From Merdimonas faecigallinarum (GTDB lineage Bacteria; Bacillota; Clostridia; Lachnospirales; Lachnospiraceae), in the NCBI GenBank assembly GCA_019119285.1, contig DWXJ01000012.1, forward strand, positions 1-50,795: 50,795 nt of DNA. The letters run 5' to 3'. Both the position numbers and the translations under genes were made by a program. The notes below the pieces were generated by a model. It ran no database searches. It was not told the origin of the DNA and saw only the letters and a program-made list of their open reading frames with translations. Shown one piece after another: positions 30,305-38,208 of this stretch. How positions within the stretch are numbered: the first letter of the stretch is position 1; every line of letters begins with the position of its first letter.

Positions 30305-31747
30305 TTATCCGGCCAGTTCTCCCAGATAATAAAATCCTTTGCATTCTTTCAAATGCACAGGAACCAGTTTTCCGATCAGCTCTTCCCCTCCCGGGAAATG
30401 TACCAGCAGATTGTTGCTCAGTCTTCCGGTGACCATGGAGGGATCATGCTCGCTAAGGGATTCTACCAGGGCCTCCTGGGTTGTTCCTTCGTGAACGGCA
30501 CACACTTCCGAGGCAATGTCCTGCACTTCTTTTAACAGTCTCTGGAAGCGGTCCTTTACAACATCCTCCGGAACCTGATCTTCCATACTGGCAGCAGGGG
30601 TGCCGGTTCTGCGGGAATAAATAAACGTAAAGGCGCTGTCATACCTTACTTTTCTTACCAGATCCAGAGTTTCCTGAAAATCCTCCTCCGTCTCGCCGGG
30701 GAACCCTACGATGATGTCTGTGGTAAGAGAGATACCGGGAACCGCTTTCCGGATCTTCTCCGTCAGCTCAAAGTATTGTTCCTTTGTGTAGCGCCGGTTC
30801 ATTTTCTGGAGGATCCGGCTGCTTCCGGACTGGACCGGCAGATGAAGATGCCGGCAGATCTTTGTGGACCGGCTCATGACTTCGATCAGTTCATCGGAAA
30901 GATCTTTGGGATGGGAAGTCATAAAGCGGATCCTTTTGATCTTGTCAATTTTTTCGATCTCCGTAAGAAGTTCGGCAAAGGTAACTGGATGGTCCAGTGT
31001 CTTGCCGTAAGAATTTACATTCTGTCCAAGCAGCATGATCTCTACAACACCATCGTCGGCAAGCCGCCGGATCTCTCTTAAGATCGCCTGTGGTTCTCTG
31101 CTCCGCTCCCGTCCGCGTACATACGGGACAATGCAGTAGCTGCAGAAATTGTTGCATCCGAACATAATATTGATTCCGGATTTAAAAGCATATTTTCTCT
31201 GATTCGGCAGATCTTCCACGATCGCATCGGTGCCTTCCCAGATATCGATCACCGGTTTTCCAGAAGAAAATCTCTGGACGATCAGTTCTGCAAACTTAAA
31301 AATATTATGCGTGCCAAATATAATATCTACAAAAGAATAGCTTTTCTTTAATTTTTCAATGACTTCCGGTTCCTGCATCATACAGCCGCACAGACCGATC
31401 ATCATATGCGGATTCTGTTTTTTGCGGGGTTTCAGCTGCCCGAGCCGTCCATACACGCGGGTATTGGCGTTTTCCCGCACAGTACAGGTATTATAGATCA
31501 CAAAATCCGCTCTTTCCTCGTCTGCTTCCAGATAGCCGATCTCCTTCAGGATCCCTCTGAGTTTTTCAGAATCTCTTGCATTCATCTGGCAGCCGAAAGT
31601 GGTCACGCAAAAAGTCAGAGGACGTCCGATCCTCTGTGAAAGTTCCTGTACGTACAGTCTTGCCTTTTCTATGTAATAATACTGGCGTCCGGTCTCGTCT
31701 TCCGGGATGTTGTCTGAAAGATTGATGTCCAGATTTGTTGTATCCAT
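30305..31747 (-). CDS. miaB: tRNA-2-methylthio-N6-dimethylallyladenosine synthase MiaB
   Basis: A 480-residue radical SAM methylthiotransferase acting on i6A37 of tRNA. The N-terminal UPF0004 domain supplies three cysteines for one 4Fe-4S cluster (TFGCQMN, NTCTVR, GLCGCMMQ). The radical SAM domain has CNNFCSYC for the second cluster, and a C-terminal TRAM domain (about 415-475) binds RNA. The ATG follows GGGAGGAA, 2 bp after the DUF896 gene. Together with MiaA it completes the ms2i6A pathway. Confidence 0.97.
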   Translation of the reverse strand: MDTTNLDINLSDNIPEDETGRQYYYIEKARLYVQELSQRIGRPLTFCVTTFGCQMNARDSEKLRGILKEIGYLEADEERADFVIYNTCTVRENANTRVYGRLGQLKPRKKQNPHMMIGLCGCMMQEPEVIEKLKKSYSFVDIIFGTHNIFKFAELIVQRFSSGKPVIDIWEGTDAIVEDLPNQRKYAFKSGINIMFGCNNFCSYCIVPYVRGRERSREPQAILREIRRLADDGVVEIMLLGQNVNSYGKTLDHPVTFAELLTEIEKIDKIKRIRFMTSHPKDLSDELIEVMSRSTKICRHLHLPVQSGSSRILQKMNRRYTKEQYFELTEKIRKAVPGISLTTDIIVGFPGETEEDFQETLDLVRKVRYDSAFTFIYSRRTGTPAASMEDQVPEDVVKDRFQRLLKEVQDIASEVCAVHEGTTQEALVESLSEHDPSMVTGRLSNNLLVHFPGGEELIGKLVPVHLKECKGFYYLGELAG

Positions 31748-31749
31748 AC

Positions 31750-31968
31750 TTATTCCTCCCGGTTTCCAAACTTCTGTCCCAGATCCGTGATGCTTCCATC
31801 CGCCTCCTGGATGGAGATCTGATTTAACTGGCTGCGGAGATTCCGCTTAAACGCATCGATATACTCCCTGCGGAGGATCTGCTGTTCTTTGCGCTCTGCC
31901 GCAGTCAGCCCTTCTGCTTTTGATTTGTGATATAATTCATTGATCCTTGCAATCTTTTGTTTGTCCAT
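31750..31968 (-). CDS. DUF896 protein (YnzC family)
   Basis: A 72-residue, highly charged helical protein. KIARINELYHKSKAEGLT and the following ERKEQQILRREYIDAFKRN are the DUF896 (YnzC/UPF0291) signature. In B. subtilis ynzC is in the LexA-controlled yneA-yneB-ynzC operon; here it precedes miaB instead, with its own promoter, about 31 kb from the YneA-like gene. Function unknown. The ATG follows CGAGGAG at good spacing. Confidence 0.92.
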   Translation of the reverse strand: MDKQKIARINELYHKSKAEGLTAAERKEQQILRREYIDAFKRNLRSQLNQISIQEADGSITDLGQKFGNREE

Positions 31969-31998
31969 GTAATACTCCTCGTTTCTTTCGCTTTCCCT

Positions 31999-32027
31999 AT
32001 CTTACACTATCTGGTGGAAGGTGTCCA
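31999..32027 (-). promoter_or_regulatory. Sigma-A promoter of DUF896-miaB
   Basis: TGGACA (32027-32022) and TAAGAT (32004-31999) on the minus strand are 17 bp apart, 30 bp before the DUF896 start codon, inside the 70-bp gap after the BofC-like gene. This separates the DUF896-miaB unit from the sporulation genes upstream. Confidence 0.65.
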
Positions 32028-32038
32028 TATTTTCCTGG

Positions 32039-32398
32039 TCAGCTGGAATAATTTTCCAGGAAACCATAGAGTTCTTCCGCACTTTTTATATACTTTCCAT
32101 TTCTTACTTCTTCCCGCACAAGAGCCGGCAGTTCGTCATAAGGAATATCCGTATATTCATAAGGCGTCTTGCGGTCGCCCAGATAAACCACGAGATATCC
32201 GTTGACTTCCATCAGGTAAAATCCATCTTCTTTGGATGCCTCTCCTTCTGTGGCGATGGATTCTGTTTTTTCTTTTGCTTCTGCTTCCAGCGCCGCCCGT
32301 TCTTTGGCCTTATAATAACTGAACTGATATGCGCAGGTCAGCACCAGTAACAGAACGATCGCTGCCGTAAAAAAACCAATACCATACTTGTTTCTCAT
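32039..32398 (-). CDS. BofC C-terminal-like single-pass membrane protein
   Basis: A 119-residue protein with one N-terminal membrane helix (about 7-28), a charged helical linker (about 32-58, rich in Glu, Lys and Ala) and a small C-terminal domain. That domain has the pattern YLMEVNGYLVVYLGD followed by LPALVREEVRNG, resembling the C-terminal domain of BofC, the forespore protein that delays pro-sigma-K processing in B. subtilis. BofC itself is larger and exported, so the same function is not implied. I start at the ATG 32398 after AAAGGAG; a longer in-frame reading has no site. Confidence 0.6.
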   Translation of the reverse strand: MRNKYGIGFFTAAIVLLLVLTCAYQFSYYKAKERAALEAEAKEKTESIATEGEASKEDGFYLMEVNGYLVVYLGDRKTPYEYTDIPYDELPALVREEVRNGKYIKSAEELYGFLENYSS

Positions 32399-32445
32399 AC
32401 AGATAACTCCTTTTTTAGTACAGTATTGGCTGAAAATCATATATT

Positions 32446-33267
32446 TTATACAAGCTTTCGCAAGGTTTTCTCGATCAGCAGTCCTTCCCGTTCCGGATAA
32501 TTGTATTTTTCGCTTTCCTGTATGCAGGCGCAGACAAATGCATGAGAGGCCTGTACACTTTCCAGAAGCGTGTATCCCTGCAGAAGTTTTGCAAGAAACA
32601 TTCCGTCAAAAGCATCGCCTGTGCCGTGGTATTCGCTTAAGACCTGTCCGTTTCCCAGATATAAAAACGCCTGGTTTTCATAGAGAACGATCCCTTTCTG
32701 ACAGTCGTCCTTTGGAACGCTGGTGATCACCATATCTTTTGCGCCGTATGATTCCAGTTCTTTGCAAAGAGTCAGCACATTGCGGTGATCGCCGGTAATC
32801 TGATACGGTCTTCCGGTCAGCAGAAAGCATTCTGTCAGATTGGGAAGTATGATATCCGCATAGGGCAACAGCCTGCGAAGAGCGGCTGCATAGGTTTCAT
32901 CAAAATTCTGATAATAAGAGCCGTGATCGCCCATGATCGGATCCAGGATCACCCTGGTTTCCGGAAACTGTTCCACAAAGTAAATGACTGCGTCGATGGC
33001 CTCCATATGTCCCAGATATCCGATGAAAATCGCGTCAAACTCTACGCCCTGGTTTTTGAAATGATCCGCGCAGTTCCGGATATATTCTGCCGGGATCCTT
33101 GCAACAGCCGGTGTCCCGTATCCGCCGGTATGCGTAGATAACAGCATCGTAGGGATCGGGCAGGACTCGATCCCCATTACGCTTAGGATCGGCATCATAT
33201 TGGTCAGTGCGGCCTTCCCCACTCCGCACAGATCGTGGAGCAGGGCTATTTTCTTCATTGGTCTCAT
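32446..33267 (-). CDS. Pyridoxal/pyridoxamine kinase (PdxK/PdxY-like)
   Basis: A 273-residue ribokinase-fold enzyme that phosphorylates B6 vitamers. The N terminus has HDLCGVGKAALT (about 11-22, the position of the SGxVG motif in PdxY). ILDPIMGDHGSYY at about 115 and the catalytic GTGDAFDGMFLAKLL near residue 220 are diagnostic. It could feed PLP to the YggS buffer and the PLP enzyme encoded elsewhere in the window. Start: ATG 33267, with the only visible GGAG 14 nt upstream in the flippase gene, so an ATG three codons later is also possible. Confidence 0.87.
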   Translation of the reverse strand: MRPMKKIALLHDLCGVGKAALTNMMPILSVMGIESCPIPTMLLSTHTGGYGTPAVARIPAEYIRNCADHFKNQGVEFDAIFIGYLGHMEAIDAVIYFVEQFPETRVILDPIMGDHGSYYQNFDETYAAALRRLLPYADIILPNLTECFLLTGRPYQITGDHRNVLTLCKELESYGAKDMVITSVPKDDCQKGIVLYENQAFLYLGNGQVLSEYHGTGDAFDGMFLAKLLQGYTLLESVQASHAFVCACIQESEKYNYPEREGLLIEKTLRKLV

Positions 33268-33273
33268 GTTCTT

Positions 33274-34935
33274 TTAATATTCTCCTCTGAACAAATGTAA
33301 TTTCCGGCAGATCGCAACCAGTTTCGCGCCCTTTGGCATATCCAGGATCTCTTCTTGTGAAACTCCGCCGAACAGAACGATCGCTGCCGCATAAACTGCC
33401 ATTGCAACTGGAATGACAATGATCGTTGCGACATGCTCTCCCACAAACAGTTCAAAAAGAAGATGTACGACCAGAGTGACGATTCCCATTACCGCAGATG
33501 CCGCGGCCGGGATCACAAAGGTCTGCCTCTGTTCCTGTACATAGCTGATCCGTTCCCGTAAAGCATGGGCATTCAGGATGCACAAGGCTCCGGAAAATAC
33601 GATCTTACTTAATACGACAGCATAAATATTCCATTCAAAGACTACCATCATCAACAGCAGGGAAAGCACATGGATCACCAGTGCGATCGCTGAATTCTTT
33701 ACCGGAGTGATCATATCGTCCAGTCCCTGGAGCACCGAAGTGGTCACTGTGGAAAGGCAGAAGAACACAACGGAAATGGCGCCAAGCTGGAGCATTCTTG
33801 CAGCCGTCTCATTATCCTGGGTAAAGAACAACAGATCCAGGATCGGTCTTGCAAGTACAAGAAATCCCATGGCGCAGGGGATGGCAATACACATATTAAA
33901 CCGGATGACAGAAGTGATCTTCTGATGGATCTGTTTACGGCTTCCCGTCTGGACAGTCGCAACCAGGCTGGGAATAAGGGAAGCTCCCAGGGCCGTTGCC
34001 ACAGACAGAGGCACATTGATCATGGTTGTATACTGTCCGCCCAGGATTCCAAGAAGACTTGCATATTCCGTCTTTTCGTATCCCTGTGCGGCCATGATAT
34101 TATTAAATAACGCATTGTCGACGAAATCACTGATGTTCGAGACTGTCGCGCTTAGAATCACCGGAGCAATGGTAATAAAAAGCACCCGGTAAACCTGCTG
34201 GTAGCTTTCTTTTCTGCGGCTTCTGTCTCTGCGCATCCGCTTTTTAAAAATCTTCATATAGGCCGATGCGAGAAGTGCGATAAAGACCAGCGCAAAGAAA
34301 GCGCCGGCAATGGTTCCGACCGTACCGCCGGCCGCCGCATAAGCAGGGCCAAAGGAATCATTTCCGCTGGTTTTTGCAAACCCGAGTCCCACCTGAAGCA
34401 AAAGGTAAGCCCCTGCGATAGAGGCAACCGCATTGACGATCTGTTCCAGGATCTGGGAAACCGCTGTCGGGACCATAGAACCATTTCCCTGGAAAAATCC
34501 GCGAAGAACGCCAAGAAGCGCGACTACCAGGATACAGGGCGCCAGGATCCGCAGAGCGTAAACACTCATATCCATTGACATGATATTGGAGGCGATAAAT
34601 TCCGCGCCAAAGAAAATGATCAGCGCCACAAGGCCTCCGGATAAAAGGGCAAAGGTAAAAGCACCCTTAAAAACTTTATAGGCATTTCGATACTGTCCTA
34701 CCGCAATACGCGCGGACACCAGTTTGGACACTGCCAGCGGCAGGCTGTAGGACGTAAGAGTAAGGGCCACTGTGTAGATGGAAAACGCAACATTATAGTA
34801 TCCCATTCCTTCGTCACCCACAATATTCATAAGAGGGATCCGGTAGACCGCGCCGATGATCTTTGTGATCACGCCTGCGATGGCCAGGATCGATCCCTGC
34901 ACCATGAAGTTTTTTTCTTTTTGTTTTGCAGTCAT
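33274..34935 (-). CDS. SpoVB-like polysaccharide/lipid II flippase (MOP superfamily)
   Basis: A 553-residue membrane protein with about 14 membrane segments. The N terminus (GSILAIAGVITKIIGAVYRI) and the following GDEGMGYYNVAFSIY are typical of the SpoVB/MurJ-like group, which flips undecaprenyl-linked precursors for cortex or wall synthesis. Neighbouring yqfC and yqfD favour a sporulation role, but Clostridia carry several paralogues, some vegetative. The ATG follows TTGGAG, 40 bp after ybeY. Confidence 0.85.
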   Translation of the reverse strand: MTAKQKEKNFMVQGSILAIAGVITKIIGAVYRIPLMNIVGDEGMGYYNVAFSIYTVALTLTSYSLPLAVSKLVSARIAVGQYRNAYKVFKGAFTFALLSGGLVALIIFFGAEFIASNIMSMDMSVYALRILAPCILVVALLGVLRGFFQGNGSMVPTAVSQILEQIVNAVASIAGAYLLLQVGLGFAKTSGNDSFGPAYAAAGGTVGTIAGAFFALVFIALLASAYMKIFKKRMRRDRSRRKESYQQVYRVLFITIAPVILSATVSNISDFVDNALFNNIMAAQGYEKTEYASLLGILGGQYTTMINVPLSVATALGASLIPSLVATVQTGSRKQIHQKITSVIRFNMCIAIPCAMGFLVLARPILDLLFFTQDNETAARMLQLGAISVVFFCLSTVTTSVLQGLDDMITPVKNSAIALVIHVLSLLLMMVVFEWNIYAVVLSKIVFSGALCILNAHALRERISYVQEQRQTFVIPAAASAVMGIVTLVVHLLFELFVGEHVATIIVIPVAMAVYAAAIVLFGGVSQEEILDMPKGAKLVAICRKLHLFRGEY

Positions 34936-34975
34936 ATATTACTCCAAATTGTCTTTCGTCTTTGATACTGTCTGA

Positions 34976-35470
34976 TCAGCGGAGGATATCCGCCTGCTCC
35001 ATGATCTCTCTCTGGCGGGCCTCCATACAGGCGCGCTCCTCATCCTCCATATGATCATATCCTGTTAAGTGTAACACAGAATGAACGATTAAAAAAGCAA
35101 ATTCTCTCAAAACGGAATGACCGTAAGCCTCTGCCTGCTCCAGAACCTTCTCTTTGGAGATCACGATATCTCCAAGAGTCAGTTCACCTGTCTCAGGATC
35201 AAAACAATCGTCCCTCTCTTCCAGGCCTTCAAAATTCCCCGGCGCGGGAAAATCAATCATCGGGAACGACAGTACATCTGTGGCACGGTCAATGTCCCGG
35301 AATTCCCGGTTCATTTCCCGGATCTGTTCACTGGTGGTCAAAAGAAGATTTATTTCCGTTTCATAGGGGCAGTCGAGCACATCAAGCGCAGTCTCTATGG
35401 CCAGACGGGCCGTTTCTTCACAGGAGATCGGAAGCCTGATCTCTCCTTCTTCTTCAAAATAAAGTGTCAT
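34976..35470 (-). CDS. ybeY: Endoribonuclease YbeY (16S rRNA maturation)
   Basis: A 164-residue metal-dependent RNase. The zinc motif HxxxHxxxxxH is seen as HSVLHLTGYDH (about 131-141). It is preceded by DVLSFPM, also conserved. YbeY matures the 16S rRNA 3' end and helps ribosome quality control. The ATG overlaps the phoH stop codon by 4 bp with AGGAG 6 nt upstream. phoH-ybeY is a very widespread pair. Confidence 0.96.
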   Translation of the reverse strand: MTLYFEEEGEIRLPISCEETARLAIETALDVLDCPYETEINLLLTTSEQIREMNREFRDIDRATDVLSFPMIDFPAPGNFEGLEERDDCFDPETGELTLGDIVISKEKVLEQAEAYGHSVLREFAFLIVHSVLHLTGYDHMEDEERACMEARQREIMEQADILR

Positions 35471-36471
35471 GAATGTCTCCTCTTCTCCCGGACGGATTTC
35501 TTTCGTCCCCGGTTATCGTGTCTTTCATAGTCTTCATAAGCCTTAACGATCTTCTGGACCAGCGGATGGCGGACAACGTCTTTGCTGGTCAGATTACAGA
35601 TGCTGATATCTTCAATATTCTTCACAACGGAAACTGCCACGTCCAGTCCGGAGATCTGCCCCGAAGGCAGGTCTTTTTGTGTAGCGTCTCCGGTGATCAC
35701 CACTTTGGAGCCGAAACCGATACGGGTCAGGAACATCTTCATCTGCGCCGGCGTCGTATTCTGCGCTTCATCCAGGATAATAAAGGCATTGTCCAGTGTG
35801 CGCCCGCGCATGTAGGCAAGAGGCGCCACCTCGATCAGACCTTTTTCGGAATTTTTCAGGAAGCTTTCCGCTCCCATGATCTGGTAAAGGGCATCATAAA
35901 GCGGCCTGAGATAGGGATCGATCTTACTTTGCAGATCCCCGGGCAGAAATCCCAGCTTCTCTCCTGCTTCTATGGCTGGTCTTGTAAGAATGATGCGTCC
36001 CACCTCGTTGTTCTTAAAAGCGGTGATCGCCATTGCCATTGCCAGATAGGTTTTTCCCGTACCGGCGGGGCCAAGGCCGAAGACAATCATCTGACGTCGG
36101 ATCGCGTCCACATAATTCTTCTGGTTGAGAGTCTTGGGCTTGATCGGTTTCCCCTGCAGCGTATGGCAGATAATGTCTTTATCGATCTCCAGCACGCTCT
36201 CTTCATTATCTTCCATGGTAAGCGACATGGTATAATCCACGTTCTGCTCCTGGATCGCATTTCCCCGTTTTGACAGTTCCGTCAGCTGTGACAGCACCTT
36301 TCTTGCCTTCTCCACAGCTGCAGCCTCGCCCATGATCTTTACATGTTCTTCCCTGGCGATCAGCGTAACGCGGAAAGTCCGTTCTATTTTCTTTGCAAAT
36401 GTATCAAACTGGCCGAACACATTGCGCTGATGTTCGGCGGGTATCTCCATTACTGATTCTGTAAATCCCAT
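35467..36471 (-). CDS. PhoH family P-loop ATPase
   Basis: A 334-residue PhoH/YbeZ protein. A KH-like N-terminal region (about 20-100) precedes the ATPase with Walker A GPAGTGKT (about 142-149) and Walker B FIILDEAQNTTP. In other bacteria YbeZ interacts with YbeY and is thought to act on RNA as a helicase-like ATPase. It overlaps the 3' end of yqfD by 22 bp and the start of ybeY by 4 bp. Confidence 0.95.
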   Translation of the reverse strand: MGFTESVMEIPAEHQRNVFGQFDTFAKKIERTFRVTLIAREEHVKIMGEAAAVEKARKVLSQLTELSKRGNAIQEQNVDYTMSLTMEDNEESVLEIDKDIICHTLQGKPIKPKTLNQKNYVDAIRRQMIVFGLGPAGTGKTYLAMAMAITAFKNNEVGRIILTRPAIEAGEKLGFLPGDLQSKIDPYLRPLYDALYQIMGAESFLKNSEKGLIEVAPLAYMRGRTLDNAFIILDEAQNTTPAQMKMFLTRIGFGSKVVITGDATQKDLPSGQISGLDVAVSVVKNIEDISICNLTSKDVVRHPLVQKIVKAYEDYERHDNRGRKKSVREKRRHS

Positions 36472-37718
36472 GTATCTTTCTCCTTTTCCTCCTCCGGTAC
36501 AGGCAAAGGCTCTGATTCCTTCAGCACTCCGATCGGTGTGAGGATTTTCAGTCTTCCTGCGGCAACAGCCTCTTCAGACTCTGTGTATATTTTAACATCA
36601 TTCTCGATAATTTCTACCCCTTTTTTCTCTAAATCGCTTTTATACCGCACAAAACGCTCAGTCAGACGCTGTCTGATCTCCCGGGTGGTATATCTTCTGG
36701 CGTCCGGATGATAGGGGCGGATCGTCAGGGATCCGTAGGTTACAGGAAGCATCAGACTTCCGATATGGATCTGCCGTTCTTCCCCTTCCAGCGTCCAGTA
36801 TGAGTAAGAATGACGGATACTCCCGAACAGAAACCGGACGGACCCGAACTGCACAAACTGCATCTGCTTTTTTACCAGATCGTATTGCTTGTGCGTATAA
36901 AACAGATGGATCTGATCCCGGTAGTCCAGAGAAACCTGTGCAATGATCCGGGCATCGGCCTTATGTTCCTGGTATGCGATGATTTCTTTCTGGTCATTCA
37001 GGACAGGAACATAACCGGACACCAGGATATCTCCTTTTTCCACCTCTGTCCCTTCGGTGACCATGACAACGCCCTCCCTGGGAATAATATCCGTTATCAC
37101 ACCGTCCATATCCGCCGTCAGATCCATGGGCGCCGACGCTCCCTTTGTTTCTTCTTCCGTTTCTTCTGAAGACTCCAGATAACCGTCGTTTTCTTTGATC
37201 TGGATCTTCAGTCTGGATCCGTCCAGCGACGCCGATACCCAGACAATGTCCGGAAAGGTTTTGCGCATGTCTTCTGCAATGCCTGCGCAGTCAACGGCGG
37301 ATCTTTTCATTCCACTGTGTACGTTCTCAGATTCCAGGTACTTTAAAAGCAATGCATCTGTATGCGTCTGGTTTCCGGAAAATTCGATCCCCCAGATATG
37401 TGAAGAGAGGAAATAAACTGCCAGGATACACAAAAAGAATCCGGGAAAGAAGAAATGGCGTTTCCTGTATTGATAGATCCAGAACGGAAAACCGATCCGC
37501 TTGATGATGACGAACCGGATCCCCGTTTTTTTGATGACCGGCTGCATTTTTCGAAAACCCGAAAGGAAAAGATTCATTTCGTAGCCTTCCGGAACAGGCT
37601 TAAGTTCCCAGAGCCGGACTTTGTGATGGCTGCAGCTGTTTAAAAACCGTTCCGCAAACCGGCCGGACACCCGGATCCTTACATATCCACGGACATACCG
37701 GATCATTTGGTCAAGCAT
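36450..37718 (-). CDS. yqfD: Sporulation protein YqfD
   Basis: A 422-residue member of the YqfD/SpoIV-A-operon family. The N-terminal region (GRFAERFLNSC, about 19-29) leads to one membrane segment (about 90-110) and a long extracellular part with a POTRA-like fold (FSGNQTHTDALLLKYLES) and further beta domains. In B. subtilis yqfD is transcribed in the mother cell by sigma E and is needed for sporulation. It overlaps yqfC by 8 bp, which supports coupled translation. Confidence 0.93.
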   Translation of the reverse strand: MLDQMIRYVRGYVRIRVSGRFAERFLNSCSHHKVRLWELKPVPEGYEMNLFLSGFRKMQPVIKKTGIRFVIIKRIGFPFWIYQYRKRHFFFPGFFLCILAVYFLSSHIWGIEFSGNQTHTDALLLKYLESENVHSGMKRSAVDCAGIAEDMRKTFPDIVWVSASLDGSRLKIQIKENDGYLESSEETEEETKGASAPMDLTADMDGVITDIIPREGVVMVTEGTEVEKGDILVSGYVPVLNDQKEIIAYQEHKADARIIAQVSLDYRDQIHLFYTHKQYDLVKKQMQFVQFGSVRFLFGSIRHSYSYWTLEGEERQIHIGSLMLPVTYGSLTIRPYHPDARRYTTREIRQRLTERFVRYKSDLEKKGVEIIENDVKIYTESEEAVAAGRLKILTPIGVLKESEPLPVPEEEKEKDTWDLQNQ

Positions 37719-38010
37719 CTTTTCTCTCCTTTTGTCCCATATATTCTATCATATCCACAGTGCCGCTGATGATCATCTCTTCCCCGGTATAGCTTCTGAT
37801 CTGCAGATGACTGCCGGCTATACAGATCTGCCCGCCTCGTATTTTTATCCTGATCAGGGAGTCTGTATACTCAAGGATCCCTTTATAGTTTTCAAGGCAG
37901 AGATCCGTTCTGCCTGTTACAGTCAGGACAGGGACGCCTGGCTCTACGTCCTTTGGGACTCCGGCCCAGTCCATGATCTTATGTTCAAAATTGGATTTTT
38001 CCTTGCTCAT
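37711..38010 (-). CDS. yqfC: Sporulation protein YqfC
   Basis: A 99-residue YabP/YqfC-family protein of mostly beta structure (GVPVLTVTGRTDLCLENYKG, then a region resembling LIRIKIRGGQICIAG). Family members are sigma-E-controlled sporulation proteins. It starts with ATG at 38010 behind a weak GTGGGA site. A sigma-E-like promoter lies 32-60 bp upstream. First gene of yqfC-yqfD-phoH-ybeY. Confidence 0.92.
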   Translation of the reverse strand: MSKEKSNFEHKIMDWAGVPKDVEPGVPVLTVTGRTDLCLENYKGILEYTDSLIRIKIRGGQICIAGSHLQIRSYTGEEMIISGTVDMIEYMGQKERKDA

Positions 38011-38041
38011 GTCCCACGTCGTTTTACCAGAAATTACTATT

Positions 38042-38070
38042 AATTTATGTGATTTCTTTCAATAAATATG
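38042..38070 (-). promoter_or_regulatory. Sigma-E-like promoter upstream of yqfC
   Basis: On the minus strand CATATT (38070-38065) and CATAAATT (38049-38042) are 15 bp apart. They fit the Bacillus/Clostridium sigma-E consensus (kmATATT, 14-15 bp, CATACAmT) with one clear mismatch in the -10 box. Initiation near 38035 would leave a 25-nt leader. Confidence 0.6.
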
Positions 38071-38119
38071 TATCTGCATCGTCTTTTTTGCATTTTAGCC
38101 GGAAATCTGCAAGATATTC

Positions 38120-38148
38120 TTGTGTTTATACTTCAAACACAGTATACT
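38120..38148 (+). promoter_or_regulatory. Promoter of the MBOAT-DHHW pair with internal inverted repeat
   Basis: TTGTGT (38120-38125) and TATACT (38143-38148) are 17 bp apart. A perfect 7-bp inverted repeat, TGTGTTT and AAACACA (38121-38141, 7-bp gap), covers the -35 box and spacer and could be an operator. The -35 box matches consensus only in TTG, so help by an activator is possible. Confidence 0.5.
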
Positions 38149-38160
38149 GATAATGTCGTA

Positions 38161-38179
38161 AACTGTGGAAAATACAGTT
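38161..38179 (+). other. 5' leader hairpin before the MBOAT gene
   Basis: AACTGT (38161-38166) and ACAGTT (38174-38179) form a 6-bp stem with a 7-nt loop just after the predicted transcription start. It could stabilise or control the mRNA; no known riboswitch pattern is visible. Confidence 0.35.
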
Positions 38180-38208
38180 CTATCCGCAGTCTGAGAGAGG
38201 AGAAAGTA

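Noticed and set aside
35473..36273. Open frame of 266 codons antisense to phoH
   Set aside because: Shadow frame; PhoH motifs on the other strand are intact.
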